Source: Verrucomicrobiia bacterium
GTDB taxonomy: Bacteria > Verrucomicrobiota > Verrucomicrobiia > Verrucomicrobiales > Akkermansiaceae
Assembly: GCA_030432565.1 (NCBI GenBank)
Contig: JAUIGV010000023.1
Span: forward strand, 1-64,000
Direction: 5' to 3'
Length of the DNA: 64,000 bases
Part shown: piece by piece, positions 52,523-61,163 of the stretch
Layout: every line of letters begins with the position of its first letter
Position numbering within the stretch: position 1 is the stretch's first letter
Translations under genes and position numbers: made by a program
The notes under the pieces: model-generated
Seen by the model: only the letters and a program-made list of their open reading frames with translations
Databases searched by the model: none
Told to the model about the DNA's origin: nothing

Positions 52523-54739
52523 ATGCCCCTCGCCGCCAGCGTTCTCATCGACGGACCTTCCGAGCTCGTCTTTGACTACGCCATCCCGGATCACCTCAAA
52601 GTCCTACCCGGCTGCCGGGTGCGCATTCCCCTTCGAAATCGAAACGCCACCGGCACCGTCCTCCGCGTTCAGGAAGCCCCTCAATCTGAATTCGACCTTC
52701 GCTTTCTCACCGGCCTCGTCGACCCGGAACCACTCATCACCCCTCCTCTCCTAAAACTCGCAGACTGGATCACTTCCTATTACGGAACCCCACTTGAACA
52801 GGTCATTCGCTCCATCATCCCGGCCTCCATTCGCGGAGAAAAAACCTCAGCGAAAGTTCGCAAAGCCGCCGTCCTCAAAAACAAACCATCCGACGAAGAA
52901 CTCGCCACGATCGCCAAACGGGCCAAGCGACAACACCAAATTCTCACCTTGTTGTTAATCGCAGACAAGCCCATCCCCATCACCGAACTCGGTGGAGCCT
53001 CCGCCTCATCCTCGCTCAAAACCCTCGCCGAAAAAGATTGGGTCCAAATCATCGATCTCGAAGTCCGGCGGGACCCCGATGCAAACGAAACCTTCGTCCC
53101 CACCGACCCTCTCACCTTGAACGACGAGCAGGCCGAGGTTCACAAAACGATCACCAAAAGCCTCCACTCGGAAAAACCAACGCCCATACTCCTTCACGGC
53201 ATCACCGGATCCGGAAAAACCGAAGTCTACCTCCAGGCCACCCGCGCTGCCCTTGACCTTGGCAAAAACGTCATCGTCCTCGTCCCGGAAATCTCCCTCG
53301 CCCCCCAAACCGTTCAGCGCTTCAAAGCCCGTTTCCACGACCTCACCGATCAAATCGCCATCCTTCACTCCAACCTCTCCCAGGGCGAGCGCTTCGACGA
53401 ATGGCACCGCATCCGCGCCGGCAGGGCCCGCATCGTCATCGGAGCCCGCTCCGCCATCTTCGCCCCCGTTAAAGATCCCGGACTCATCATCGTCGATGAG
53501 GAACACGAACCTGCCTACAAACAGGAAAACGTCCCCAAGTATCACGCCCGTGATCTTGCCGTCGTCCGCTGCCATCTCGAAAAATGCACCGTCGTCCTCG
53601 GCTCCGCCACCCCCTCGCTCGAAACCTTCCAAAACACCCAACTTGGGAAATACCAGATGGTCAAAATGACCGAGCGTGCCGACGGAGCCTCGCTCCCCCT
53701 CACCCGGGTCGTCGACATGCGCATCGAGGCCAGGAAGCACAAAGGCCGCGATGCCATCATCTCGGACATTCTTCGTACTTCCGTCGAAAAACGTCTCGAA
53801 GCCAACGAGCAAGTCATCATCTTCCTCAACCGCCGCGGCTTCGCCCGCTCCCTACAGTGTCCTCCCTGCGGCCATGTCATCGAGTGCAATCACTGCGCCA
53901 TCCCCCTCACCTACCATCGTGGTGATGAACGCCTCGTCTGCCACATCTGCGGCTTCCAATCCATCGTCCCCCGCCTTTGCCCCAACTGCCAGGACCCCGC
54001 CATTCGCTTCCAGGGTTACGGAACCGAGAAGGCTGAAGCCATCCTCCGCAAAGTCTTCCCTTCCGCAAAAATCGCCCGACTCGACACCGATACCACCCGC
54101 CGCAAGAACACCCTCCGTGACACCCTTCGGGACTTCCGGGCCAAGAAAATCAACATCCTCCTCGGCACTCAAATGATCGCCAAGGGCCTCGATTTCCCAA
54201 ACGTCACCCTCGTCGGCGTCCTCAACGCCGACCTGTCCCTTTACGCACCCGACTTTCGAGCCGGCGAGCGCACCTTCCAACTCCTCACCCAGGTCGCAGG
54301 CCGCGCTGGTCGCGGCAAAATGGCGGGAGAGGTCATCATCCAAACCTCCACCCCGCACAGTCCCTCCATCCAATTCGCAAGGCATCACGACTTCGATGGC
54401 TTCGTCGCCCAGGAACTCGACGTTCGCCAACAATTCCAATACCCGCCCTTCACCCACCTCGCCCTCCTCCTCGCGAGATCCAGCCACGAACGGCGCGCCG
54501 AATTCACCCTGCAAACCCTCCACCGGAAACTCGCCGAGAACCTCCCCGAAAACGTCATCCTTGGTGACCCCATCCCCTCGCCTCTGACCAAATCACACTC
54601 CCAATTCCGCTTTCAACTCCTCATGCGCGGACCCAACGCCAGAGTGCTCTCCCACCACCTCAACAAAATCCTAAGAGCCACCCCCACCCCCGAAGACGTC
54701 ATCGTCACCGCCGACCTCGACGCCTACGACCTCGGATGA
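52523..54739 (+). CDS. priA: Primosomal protein N' (replication restart helicase)
   Basis: The 738-residue protein has an N-terminal DNA-binding region, a superfamily 2 helicase core (GSGKTEVYLQAT, IIVDEEHE) and the zinc-binding insert with four CxxC pairs (CPPC, CNHC, CHIC, CPNC). The C-terminal helicase lobe contains TQMIAKGLDFPNVTLVGVLNAD (in part) and AGRAGRGKMAG. PriA restarts stalled replication forks by loading the replicative helicase. Length is typical (about 730). An upstream element with a GCGTCTTTGCGG string lies about 30 bases before the start. Confidence 0.95.
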   Translation: MPLAASVLIDGPSELVFDYAIPDHLKVLPGCRVRIPLRNRNATGTVLRVQEAPQSEFDLRFLTGLVDPEPLITPPLLKLADWITSYYGTPLEQVIRSIIPASIRGEKTSAKVRKAAVLKNKPSDEELATIAKRAKRQHQILTLLLIADKPIPITELGGASASSSLKTLAEKDWVQIIDLEVRRDPDANETFVPTDPLTLNDEQAEVHKTITKSLHSEKPTPILLHGITGSGKTEVYLQATRAALDLGKNVIVLVPEISLAPQTVQRFKARFHDLTDQIAILHSNLSQGERFDEWHRIRAGRARIVIGARSAIFAPVKDPGLIIVDEEHEPAYKQENVPKYHARDLAVVRCHLEKCTVVLGSATPSLETFQNTQLGKYQMVKMTERADGASLPLTRVVDMRIEARKHKGRDAIISDILRTSVEKRLEANEQVIIFLNRRGFARSLQCPPCGHVIECNHCAIPLTYHRGDERLVCHICGFQSIVPRLCPNCQDPAIRFQGYGTEKAEAILRKVFPSAKIARLDTDTTRRKNTLRDTLRDFRAKKINILLGTQMIAKGLDFPNVTLVGVLNADLSLYAPDFRAGERTFQLLTQVAGRAGRGKMAGEVIIQTSTPHSPSIQFARHHDFDGFVAQELDVRQQFQYPPFTHLALLLARSSHERRAEFTLQTLHRKLAENLPENVILGDPIPSPLTKSHSQFRFQLLMRGPNARVLSHHLNKILRATPTPEDVIVTADLDAYDLG

Positions 54740-54782
54740 ACCTCCGCCCTGACCGTTTGAAAGACCTTCACACGCCCCTCGC

Positions 54783-54811
54783 TTGCTTCCATGATGGGCC
54801 ACCTCTAAACT
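54783..54811 (+). promoter_or_regulatory. Possible promoter of the response-regulator gene
   Basis: TTGCTT (54783-54788), 17 bases, TAAACT (54806-54811). The ATG is 6 bases past the -10 box, so a leaderless transcript is possible. Confidence 0.35.
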
Positions 54812-54817
54812 CCAGCC

Positions 54818-55486
54818 ATGCCCGCAGTCCTTATTGTTGAAGACGAACCCGCCATCGCGGACACCCTGATCTATGCGCTGGAGACCGAAAACTTCTCGGT
54901 CACTCATGTGACAACCGCACAAGATGGGCTCGATCACTTCAATTCCCACGCCCCCGACTTTGCGGTTCTCGATATCGGCCTGCCCGATTTCACCGGCTTC
55001 GATCTCTGCAGAAAGATCCGCGACTTTTCACAAGTCCCCATCCTCTTTCTCACCGCACGGGACTCTGAAATCGACCAAGTCCTTGGCCTCGAGCTCGGTG
55101 CCGACGACTACGTCACCAAACCCTTCTCCCCAAGAACCGTGGTTGCGCGCATCCGGGCCATCCTGCGCCGCGGCAAAAGCGCACCTGAGGTGATTTCTTC
55201 GCTCCTTCACCACGATCCGGACACCATGAGTATCACTTGCTGCAATCATCACCTCGATCTTACTGCTCACGAATACAAGCTTCTCGCCATTCTCCTCGGG
55301 CAACCCGGCCGCGTTTTCACCCGTGAGCAACTCCTTGAACAAGCCTGGGACGATCCGGGGTCGGCCATGGATCGCACCATCGATGCACACATCAAATCCC
55401 TCCGGGCCAAACTCCGCCAACATTCCGATGACGCAGCCGAAACAATCCAGACCCGCCGTGGCCTCGGATACACCCTCATTCTCTAA
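54818..55486 (+). CDS. OmpR-family response regulator (CreB-like)
   Basis: The 222-residue protein has an N-terminal receiver domain with the phosphoacceptor Asp52 (VLDIGLPD) and Lys in TKPFSP, and a C-terminal winged-helix domain (HEYKLLAILLGQPGRVFTREQLLEQAW in part) typical of OmpR/PhoB. It activates or represses transcription. It pairs with the adjacent kinase gene, with no gap between stop and start. The kinase resembles CreC, so CreB-like is the best label, but orthology was not tested. Confidence 0.9.
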   Translation: MPAVLIVEDEPAIADTLIYALETENFSVTHVTTAQDGLDHFNSHAPDFAVLDIGLPDFTGFDLCRKIRDFSQVPILFLTARDSEIDQVLGLELGADDYVTKPFSPRTVVARIRAILRRGKSAPEVISSLLHHDPDTMSITCCNHHLDLTAHEYKLLAILLGQPGRVFTREQLLEQAWDDPGSAMDRTIDAHIKSLRAKLRQHSDDAAETIQTRRGLGYTLIL

Positions 55487-56905
55487 ATGCGGCTCACACG
55501 TGTCACCCTGCTCTTCATCACTCTCATTATGGGAGCGGGATTCTATCGCCTCACCGACTACCTTCTCGAAGACCTCGAAACGCAGACATTACAGGCGACC
55601 GAGGAGGCGATGATCGACACCGCCCAAATTCTCGCTAACCTCGCCGGGAAGGATCCAGACCTTAACAAGGTTTTTGAAGGCGTTGACGAGCGCAAACTCA
55701 GCGCCAAAATCTTTGTTGTCGCTAAAGAAAACGTCGGACTGAATGCCTACCTTACTGATGAAAAAGGCATCGTCCTTTTCGACAGCGGCCATCCGGAAAA
55801 CGTCGGCAAGGACTTCAGTGAATGGAGCGACGTTTACAAAACACTTCGTGGCAAGTACGGAGCACGCTCAACCCGGGAGGACGAATCAAAATCAGACTCA
55901 TCCGTCATGTTCGTTGGAGCCCCGGTGAACCAGGATGGAAAAATCGTGGGCTGCCTCAGCGTTTACAAGGCCCAGAAAGATGTCCTGCCTTTCGTGCAGG
56001 ATCGCCGCAAAACCATCATCTGGTCGGTCGCCCTCATCGGCCTTGGCATTCTTGCACTCATTGTCGCAGTCTTCATGTGGCTTTTTCGTCCGGTCGGCAA
56101 GCTCACCGCCTATGCCCGGGCCATCACGCGCGGCGAACGCCGCCCCAAACCACAAGTTGGACTTGGTCGTGAAGTGAACACTCTCGCCAATGCCCTCCAT
56201 GATATGCGGGAATCCCTCGAAGGACGCCAGTATGCCGAACGCTACATTCAGACTCTGACCCACGAACTCAAGTCTCCCCTCGCCGCCATTCAAGGAGCCG
56301 CCGAACTTCTGAACGAAGACATGCCCCAGTCCGACCGCGCCAAATTCGTGGGGAACATTCGGAATCAAACGAAGCGGTGCGAAGCGATGATTCACCAACT
56401 GCTTGAGCTTTCAACGCTGGAAGCGCAAAGCCATTTGGAGAACTCCCACGAATTCGATCTGGCCACTTGCGGACGCAGGGTTCTTTCCCAGCTGACCGGT
56501 CTGGCCGAGTCTACCGGAGTCACCCTGGATTTCGACATCCCCGAACCACTTCAATTTTTCGGGAACGAACCCCTCCTGGGGTCGGCTCTCACCCACCTTC
56601 TTGAGAATGGCATTCAGTTCTCGACCAGGGGAGGAACCGTTCTTCTGGCTGCAAGAGTTCACGAAGACCGGGTCATCCTGTCGGTTCGCGATGAAGGAGC
56701 GGGAATCCCCGACTTTGCAGCGACCCGGGCCTTCGAGCGCTTCTATTCATTTCGCAGCGAAGACCGCGGCAAAGGAAACGGACTTGGCCTCACCTTCGTC
56801 AAGGAAGTGGCCGAACTCCACCAAGGGAAAGCACGAATTTTCCGTCATGAGGGAGGCGGAACCGAGGCCAGAATGGAACTCCCGGTTATCCCCGCCTCCA
56901 CCTAA
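55487..56905 (+). CDS. Sensor histidine kinase (CreC-like)
   Basis: The 472-residue protein starts with a membrane segment (residues 4-22, RVTLLFITLIMGAGFYRL), followed by a periplasmic region. A second membrane segment lies near residue 180 (IIWSVALIGLGILALIVAVFMW in part). Then come a HAMP-like linker, the H box THELKSPLAAIQGAAELL with His259 and an ATPase domain with GNGLGLTFVKEVAELH. It phosphorylates the partner regulator. The stimulus is unknown. Cre systems of enterobacteria respond to carbon status, which is only a weak guide here. Confidence 0.9.
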   Translation: MRLTRVTLLFITLIMGAGFYRLTDYLLEDLETQTLQATEEAMIDTAQILANLAGKDPDLNKVFEGVDERKLSAKIFVVAKENVGLNAYLTDEKGIVLFDSGHPENVGKDFSEWSDVYKTLRGKYGARSTREDESKSDSSVMFVGAPVNQDGKIVGCLSVYKAQKDVLPFVQDRRKTIIWSVALIGLGILALIVAVFMWLFRPVGKLTAYARAITRGERRPKPQVGLGREVNTLANALHDMRESLEGRQYAERYIQTLTHELKSPLAAIQGAAELLNEDMPQSDRAKFVGNIRNQTKRCEAMIHQLLELSTLEAQSHLENSHEFDLATCGRRVLSQLTGLAESTGVTLDFDIPEPLQFFGNEPLLGSALTHLLENGIQFSTRGGTVLLAARVHEDRVILSVRDEGAGIPDFAATRAFERFYSFRSEDRGKGNGLGLTFVKEVAELHQGKARIFRHEGGGTEARMELPVIPAST

Positions 56906-57023
56906 GGGTTTCTCCAAACCTTCACATTCCGGGCATGATGACTTCACAGTCCCGATTCAATTTCCTGAAATGATTTAAACAGACCGGGGTCGTTTTCATC
57001 TTTTCCTCCTTACCACTCTCTCC

Positions 57024-57821
57024 ATGCGTCACGAACTAGCCATTCTCCTCAGAGGATCCCCCGCAGATCTCCGCAAGTGGATCAATGACCCTGGCGCTTC
57101 AAGTCTGCGCCTGTGCCTCGTGACCATTATCCTGGCCTTCGGAATCTACGGCATGACGGTGGGATTTTGGCGGGATCCGAAGATGGGAATCTACGTTGGG
57201 ATTAAAATGCCGGCCCTCATCATCCTCACCCTCGCCTGCAATGGATTCCTCAACGGCATGCTGGGTCTTCTTTTAGGGAGCGGCCTCGGCTTCCGGCAAT
57301 CGATCATGGCGCAACTCATGAGCTTCACCATTGCCGCCCTCGTCCTCGGGGGATTGGCTCCTGTGACCTTCTTTATGTCCCTCAATGCTCCGGCACCAGA
57401 TGCCGCAAACGCTACGAGCGCCCATTCCTATTTCCTGGTCGCTCACACCGTGCTCATCGCTGTGGCAGGCATTATTGCCAACCTCCACCTAGCCAAGCTG
57501 CTTATCGCCGTCACCCCCGATTCCCGCACCGCAATCACCACCCTCCTGGCCTGGCTGGGCGGAAATGCTTTCGTAGGTGCCCAACTCTCATGGATCATGC
57601 GGCCGTTTTTTGGAACCCCCACTATTGAAGTCGCTTTCCTGCGCCCCAAGCCATTTGATGGGACCTTTTACGAGGTTTTTTGGGACAAGCTGCAAGCCAT
57701 CAGCGGAGGAGGTGGCTTTATCGTACTGATGCTGATCGCAATCGTGCTGTTTTTGCTTCACCTGCCTGTGATCAAACTCCTCTCCTGCGGAGACTCAGGG
57801 AAATCAGGGCGCCAGGGTTGA
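57024..57821 (+). CDS. Multi-pass membrane protein (Yip1-like), 265 residues
   Basis: The 265-residue protein has five or six hydrophobic segments (for example LCLVTIILAFGIYGMTVGFW, ALIILTLACNGFLNGMLG, SIMAQLMSFTIAALVLGGL). It resembles predicted YIP1-type membrane proteins but this is not certain. It lies 118 bases after the histidine kinase on the same strand and may belong to the same unit. No function can be assigned. It is not CreD, which is much larger. Confidence 0.55.
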   Translation: MRHELAILLRGSPADLRKWINDPGASSLRLCLVTIILAFGIYGMTVGFWRDPKMGIYVGIKMPALIILTLACNGFLNGMLGLLLGSGLGFRQSIMAQLMSFTIAALVLGGLAPVTFFMSLNAPAPDAANATSAHSYFLVAHTVLIAVAGIIANLHLAKLLIAVTPDSRTAITTLLAWLGGNAFVGAQLSWIMRPFFGTPTIEVAFLRPKPFDGTFYEVFWDKLQAISGGGGFIVLMLIAIVLFLLHLPVIKLLSCGDSGKSGRQG

Positions 57822-57948
57822 GAATATTCCTCTCAATCCATCCATGATAGGCTTCGGGTTTCATTTTTTCTGGTCACGCCTAACAACTCTTTCTAAAAAA
57901 TGGGAGTCAGCTCAGAAAATTTGCTGTCTTCATCCATCAACAAGAAAA

Positions 57949-58299
57949 ATGCGCATCATTCATCGTTCAATCATCGCCGGACTGCTGGCATTGACAGCGC
58001 TGGGTCTCTCCAGCTGCGGATCTTCAAAACCGGCTCCACGCCCGAGCTATTCGGCACCCCGAAAAGTCGTCTTTAAACCTCTCGTCACCATTCGGAACAA
58101 TTCCTACAAATCCATTCTTTTGGGTCTCAGGGGACCGGAAACCCGCTTTGTTTCAATCCCGGCCCGCTCCAGCCGCTCGGTGAATCTCTACTCTGGAACC
58201 TACAAATACGCCGCAACGGCCAAGAATACGAACACCATCTCGGGTTACAAGTATTTCGGAACAAACCGGAAATACACTTGGAACTTCAAGGTCAACTAG
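57949..58299 (+). CDS. Small putative lipoprotein, 116 residues
   Basis: The protein begins with a signal peptide and a lipobox-like LSSC near residue 20 (LALTALGLSSCGSS). The mature part is basic and Ser/Tyr/Lys-rich (SYSAPRKVVFKPLV, YKYAATAKNTNTI). No family is recognised. It is probably membrane-anchored. The ATG at 57949 gives the signal peptide. A terminator follows 24 bases later. Confidence 0.6.
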   Translation: MRIIHRSIIAGLLALTALGLSSCGSSKPAPRPSYSAPRKVVFKPLVTIRNNSYKSILLGLRGPETRFVSIPARSSRSVNLYSGTYKYAATAKNTNTISGYKYFGTNRKYTWNFKVN

Positions 58300-58323
58300 A
58301 GTCGATTACACTCCATTTGTTTC

Positions 58324-58351
58324 AAAAGCGGGTCAATCGGCCCGCTTTTTT
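58324..58351 (+). terminator. Rho-independent terminator after the small lipoprotein
   Basis: AAAAGCGGG (58324-58332) pairs with CCCGCTTTT (58341-58349), with an 8-base loop and a T run. Confidence 0.85.
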
Positions 58352-58390
58352 GTTGGAGTAGTCTACCCTCCTTACGCTTGAATCCCTCCA

Positions 58391-59332
58391 GTGACTCAGG
58401 AACGGCAGGAACAACTGGCAGATGGCTCTTACGAGTTCCTCGCAATTTTTTTGGAGGGTCTTCCTTTCATCTTCCTCGGCACCCTCGTTAGTGGCTTCCT
58501 GGGAACCTATTTGCCGCGTGGAGCATTCGAGAAAATCCTTCCGAAAAACAAAACCCTCGCCATTTTCATGAGCGGACTTCTGGGCGCTGTTTTTCCGGTC
58601 TGCGAATGCGCCGTCGTTCCAGTCATCCGGCGACTCATCAAAAACGGCCTTCCGGTCTCCTGCGCACTCGCCTACATGCTGGCCGCTCCGATCTTTAATC
58701 CCGTCACCGCGATCAGCACCTACAAGGCCTTCAACAATTCTTCAGAGATCGCCATCTCGCGACTTGCCATGGGATATATGATCGCGGTCTTTATCGCCCT
58801 GATTGTGGCACGCATGGCCCACAACTTCTTCCTCAAGGAATCGGCCAAAGCCGAGGAGGGGCATGAACACCGCCACCCGCGCAATCTCAACGCCGCACTC
58901 AACAACTCGTTGCGCGACCTCATGGATGTCGGACTCTACTTCTGCATTGGAGTCGTTCTCACCGCCATTCTCAAAACCACCGTCATTGACCCCACGGATG
59001 ACTTCTGGAAAGACTTGGCAAATAATTCAATCCTGGGCTCCATCGGGATGATGTGTCTCGCTTTTGTGCTCTCGCTCTGCTCAACCTCCGACGCCTTCAT
59101 TGCGGCAAACTTCCACAATTTCAAGTACGGCCCCAAGCTTGCCTTCATGGTCTTTGGCCCCATGATGGACGCCAAGTTGGTCTTTCTCTATTCCACCGTT
59201 TTCAAGTGGAAGTTCATCCTCTTTCTTTTCGTCGCCATCTTCATTTTGACGGGGGCTCTCAGCCTCCTCTTTGAGACAAAAATCCTTCCCGCGTGGATGT
59301 CGCAACAAACTGAAATCCCTTTAGCTCAATGA
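58391..59332 (+). CDS. Predicted permease (YraQ/DUF318 family)
   Basis: The 313-residue protein has about eight membrane segments and the family pattern GAVFPVCECAVVPVIRRLIKNGLP, followed by MLAAPIFNPVTAISTYKAF (in part). The cysteines in the PVCECAVVP block are conserved in this family and suggest metal handling. Substrate unknown. GTG at 58391 is the start that fits. It overlaps the next gene by 4 bases (ATGA), so the two are co-translated and probably form a complex. Confidence 0.75.
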   Translation: MTQERQEQLADGSYEFLAIFLEGLPFIFLGTLVSGFLGTYLPRGAFEKILPKNKTLAIFMSGLLGAVFPVCECAVVPVIRRLIKNGLPVSCALAYMLAAPIFNPVTAISTYKAFNNSSEIAISRLAMGYMIAVFIALIVARMAHNFFLKESAKAEEGHEHRHPRNLNAALNNSLRDLMDVGLYFCIGVVLTAILKTTVIDPTDDFWKDLANNSILGSIGMMCLAFVLSLCSTSDAFIAANFHNFKYGPKLAFMVFGPMMDAKLVFLYSTVFKWKFILFLFVAIFILTGALSLLFETKILPAWMSQQTEIPLAQ

Positions 59333-60213
59333 CTTCCCTGGACACCCGGCTCTTTGGATTTCTCGCCAGCATTTGGGGAGGGCTCTTGGTCTACTTTTAT
59401 CACTCAACCCGGGTCCGGGACTACCTCGATGTGAGCTTCCACCACTTCATCATGATCGGCGGCATCGGCATGCTGATCCTGGGCGTCTATTCAATCATCA
59501 ATCCAAAATCGCAACCCGTAAAAGAGCAATCTCCAGGGGCATGTGGACACGACCATGATCACGACCAACCTCATCATGAGGGGCATTCCCACGATCATGA
59601 TCACAGCCATAACCACGGGGATCATTGCGACTCTTGCGATCACGTACACGAAGAAGGACACGGGCCCTTTGTCACGATTTTGCTCACGCTCATCCCCCTC
59701 ACCCTGGCCATGACCTACACCCAGGACAAGCTATCCAACCAGGGAAGAGCCAAGAAGGGACTCTACGAAAAACCGGCTCTTACCAATGCCGACATCCCGC
59801 CCTTCACCCGGGAAGATCTCGAGAAGAATGTTCCCAAAAACGAATACGGTGAATTCCAACTCCGCATGATCTCCGCCTACTACGCCGCCGGGGACCGTGA
59901 AATCCAGGACATTTTTGACGGACTCCCGGTCGAACTTGAAGGGCGCATCGCCCCTGAAAAGCTCAACAACGAATCAGGTAATCGACTTCGCATCTTCCGT
60001 GAAATCATCACGTGCTGCGCAGCCGACTTGCAAATCGTGGGAGTCTCGCTGGAGTTTCCGGAGGGAGCCAAGCGCCCTCAGGTTGAAGACTGGGTCAAGG
60101 CTGGTGGCACCCTCACTTTTGAAACCGTAAACGGTGACGTCCTCCCCCTCCTCAAGATCCGCGAAGTGATTCCTGCCGAAGAACCCTACTCGGAATTCCG
60201 CCGCCGCCAATAA
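59329..60213 (+). CDS. YcgQ/DUF1980-type partner protein with His-rich loop
   Basis: The 294-residue protein has two membrane segments at the N-terminus. A very His/Asp-rich loop follows (DNA 59547-59664, with about 15 His residues), then a C-terminal soluble region with ITCCAADLQIVGVSLEF, typical of this partner family. It overlaps the permease gene by four bases. The His-rich segment suggests binding of zinc, nickel or cobalt. Regulation by a Zur-type repressor is plausible but no Zur box is seen. Confidence 0.7.
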   Translation: MTSLDTRLFGFLASIWGGLLVYFYHSTRVRDYLDVSFHHFIMIGGIGMLILGVYSIINPKSQPVKEQSPGACGHDHDHDQPHHEGHSHDHDHSHNHGDHCDSCDHVHEEGHGPFVTILLTLIPLTLAMTYTQDKLSNQGRAKKGLYEKPALTNADIPPFTREDLEKNVPKNEYGEFQLRMISAYYAAGDREIQDIFDGLPVELEGRIAPEKLNNESGNRLRIFREIITCCAADLQIVGVSLEFPEGAKRPQVEDWVKAGGTLTFETVNGDVLPLLKIREVIPAEEPYSEFRRRQ

Positions 60214-60218
60214 TCCCC

Positions 60219-61121
60219 ATGCCTCTTAAAGCCCTCCGCCAAGAACTTCTCGCGACCGTCCTCGGTTCCAACGAGGCGGTCGACCTCCTCCTTACCTCGC
60301 TCCTGGCGCGTGGCCACGCGCTGGTCACAGGACCGCCGGGAATCGGCAAGACCACCCTAGCCCAGACCCTCGCGACTCTTCTCAGCGGAAGCTATCGCCG
60401 CATTCAATTCACCCCGGATTTGCTTCCCTCCGATATTTTGGGATACCAACTCTATCGCCCTCAAAACGGCGACTTCGAATTTATCGCAGGCCCGGTCTTT
60501 GCCAACTTCGTCCTGGCAGACGAGATCAACCGCGCCTCACCCCGCACCCAGTCCTCGCTGCTCGAGGCCATGAACGAACGCCAGGTCACCATTGACGGCG
60601 CGACCCGCGAACTCCCTGATCCTTTTCTCGTCATCGCCACCCAGAACGACACCTCCTCAACCGGCACCTTTCCACTTCCCGAGCCCCAACTCGACCGCTT
60701 TCTCCTCTCGATTCCCATGGGTCTCCCGGACGACCAAACCCAGCTGGAAATTCTCCGCTATCACGCCGGGGGAAAGTCCGCTCAAAAATCCGAGCCCATC
60801 ATCTCGCTTGAGCAACTCACCCAACTCCAGTCCCGAAGCGCGGCCATTTCCGTTTCAGACACTTTGCAACGGTATCTTCTCGCGCTCTGCCAGGCTGTCC
60901 GCTCGATGATCGGTCAGGATCACGCCGTCTCAACACGGGCCACTCTTGCCCTCCAAAGAGCAGCCCAAGCGTCGGCTCTCCTTGACGATCAGGAGGCGAT
61001 TCATCCCGACCACGTCCAAAAAATCTTCCCCCACGTCTTACGCCACCGCCTCCTCACCGAAGACACTCCCGACCCCGACCACCTCCTCCGGGCTGCTCTT
61101 GAGCAAACGCCTGTTCCTTGA
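60219..61121 (+). CDS. MoxR-family AAA+ ATPase
   Basis: The 300-residue protein has a Walker A at 38-45 (GPPGIGKT), Walker B VLADEINRASPRTQSSLLEAM (in part), and the MoxR-type NERQVTIDG block. MoxR proteins are chaperone-like ATPases that usually assemble protein or metal complexes with VWA-domain partners. The usual DUF58 and VWA genes do not follow here. It starts 5 bases after the His-rich partner, so it may be in the same operon, which links it to metal handling. Confidence 0.85.
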   Translation: MPLKALRQELLATVLGSNEAVDLLLTSLLARGHALVTGPPGIGKTTLAQTLATLLSGSYRRIQFTPDLLPSDILGYQLYRPQNGDFEFIAGPVFANFVLADEINRASPRTQSSLLEAMNERQVTIDGATRELPDPFLVIATQNDTSSTGTFPLPEPQLDRFLLSIPMGLPDDQTQLEILRYHAGGKSAQKSEPIISLEQLTQLQSRSAAISVSDTLQRYLLALCQAVRSMIGQDHAVSTRATLALQRAAQASALLDDQEAIHPDHVQKIFPHVLRHRLLTEDTPDPDHLLRAALEQTPVP

Positions 61122-61128
61122 TTCAACA

Positions 61129-61156
61129 TTGAGAAGTGATCAATTCAGCGTAGACT
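61129..61156 (+). promoter_or_regulatory. Possible promoter of the AsmA-like gene
   Basis: TTGAGA (61129-61134), 16 bases, TAGACT (61151-61156). The ATG is only 7 bases beyond, so the transcript could be leaderless. Confidence 0.35.
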
Positions 61157-61163
61157 GGGCACA

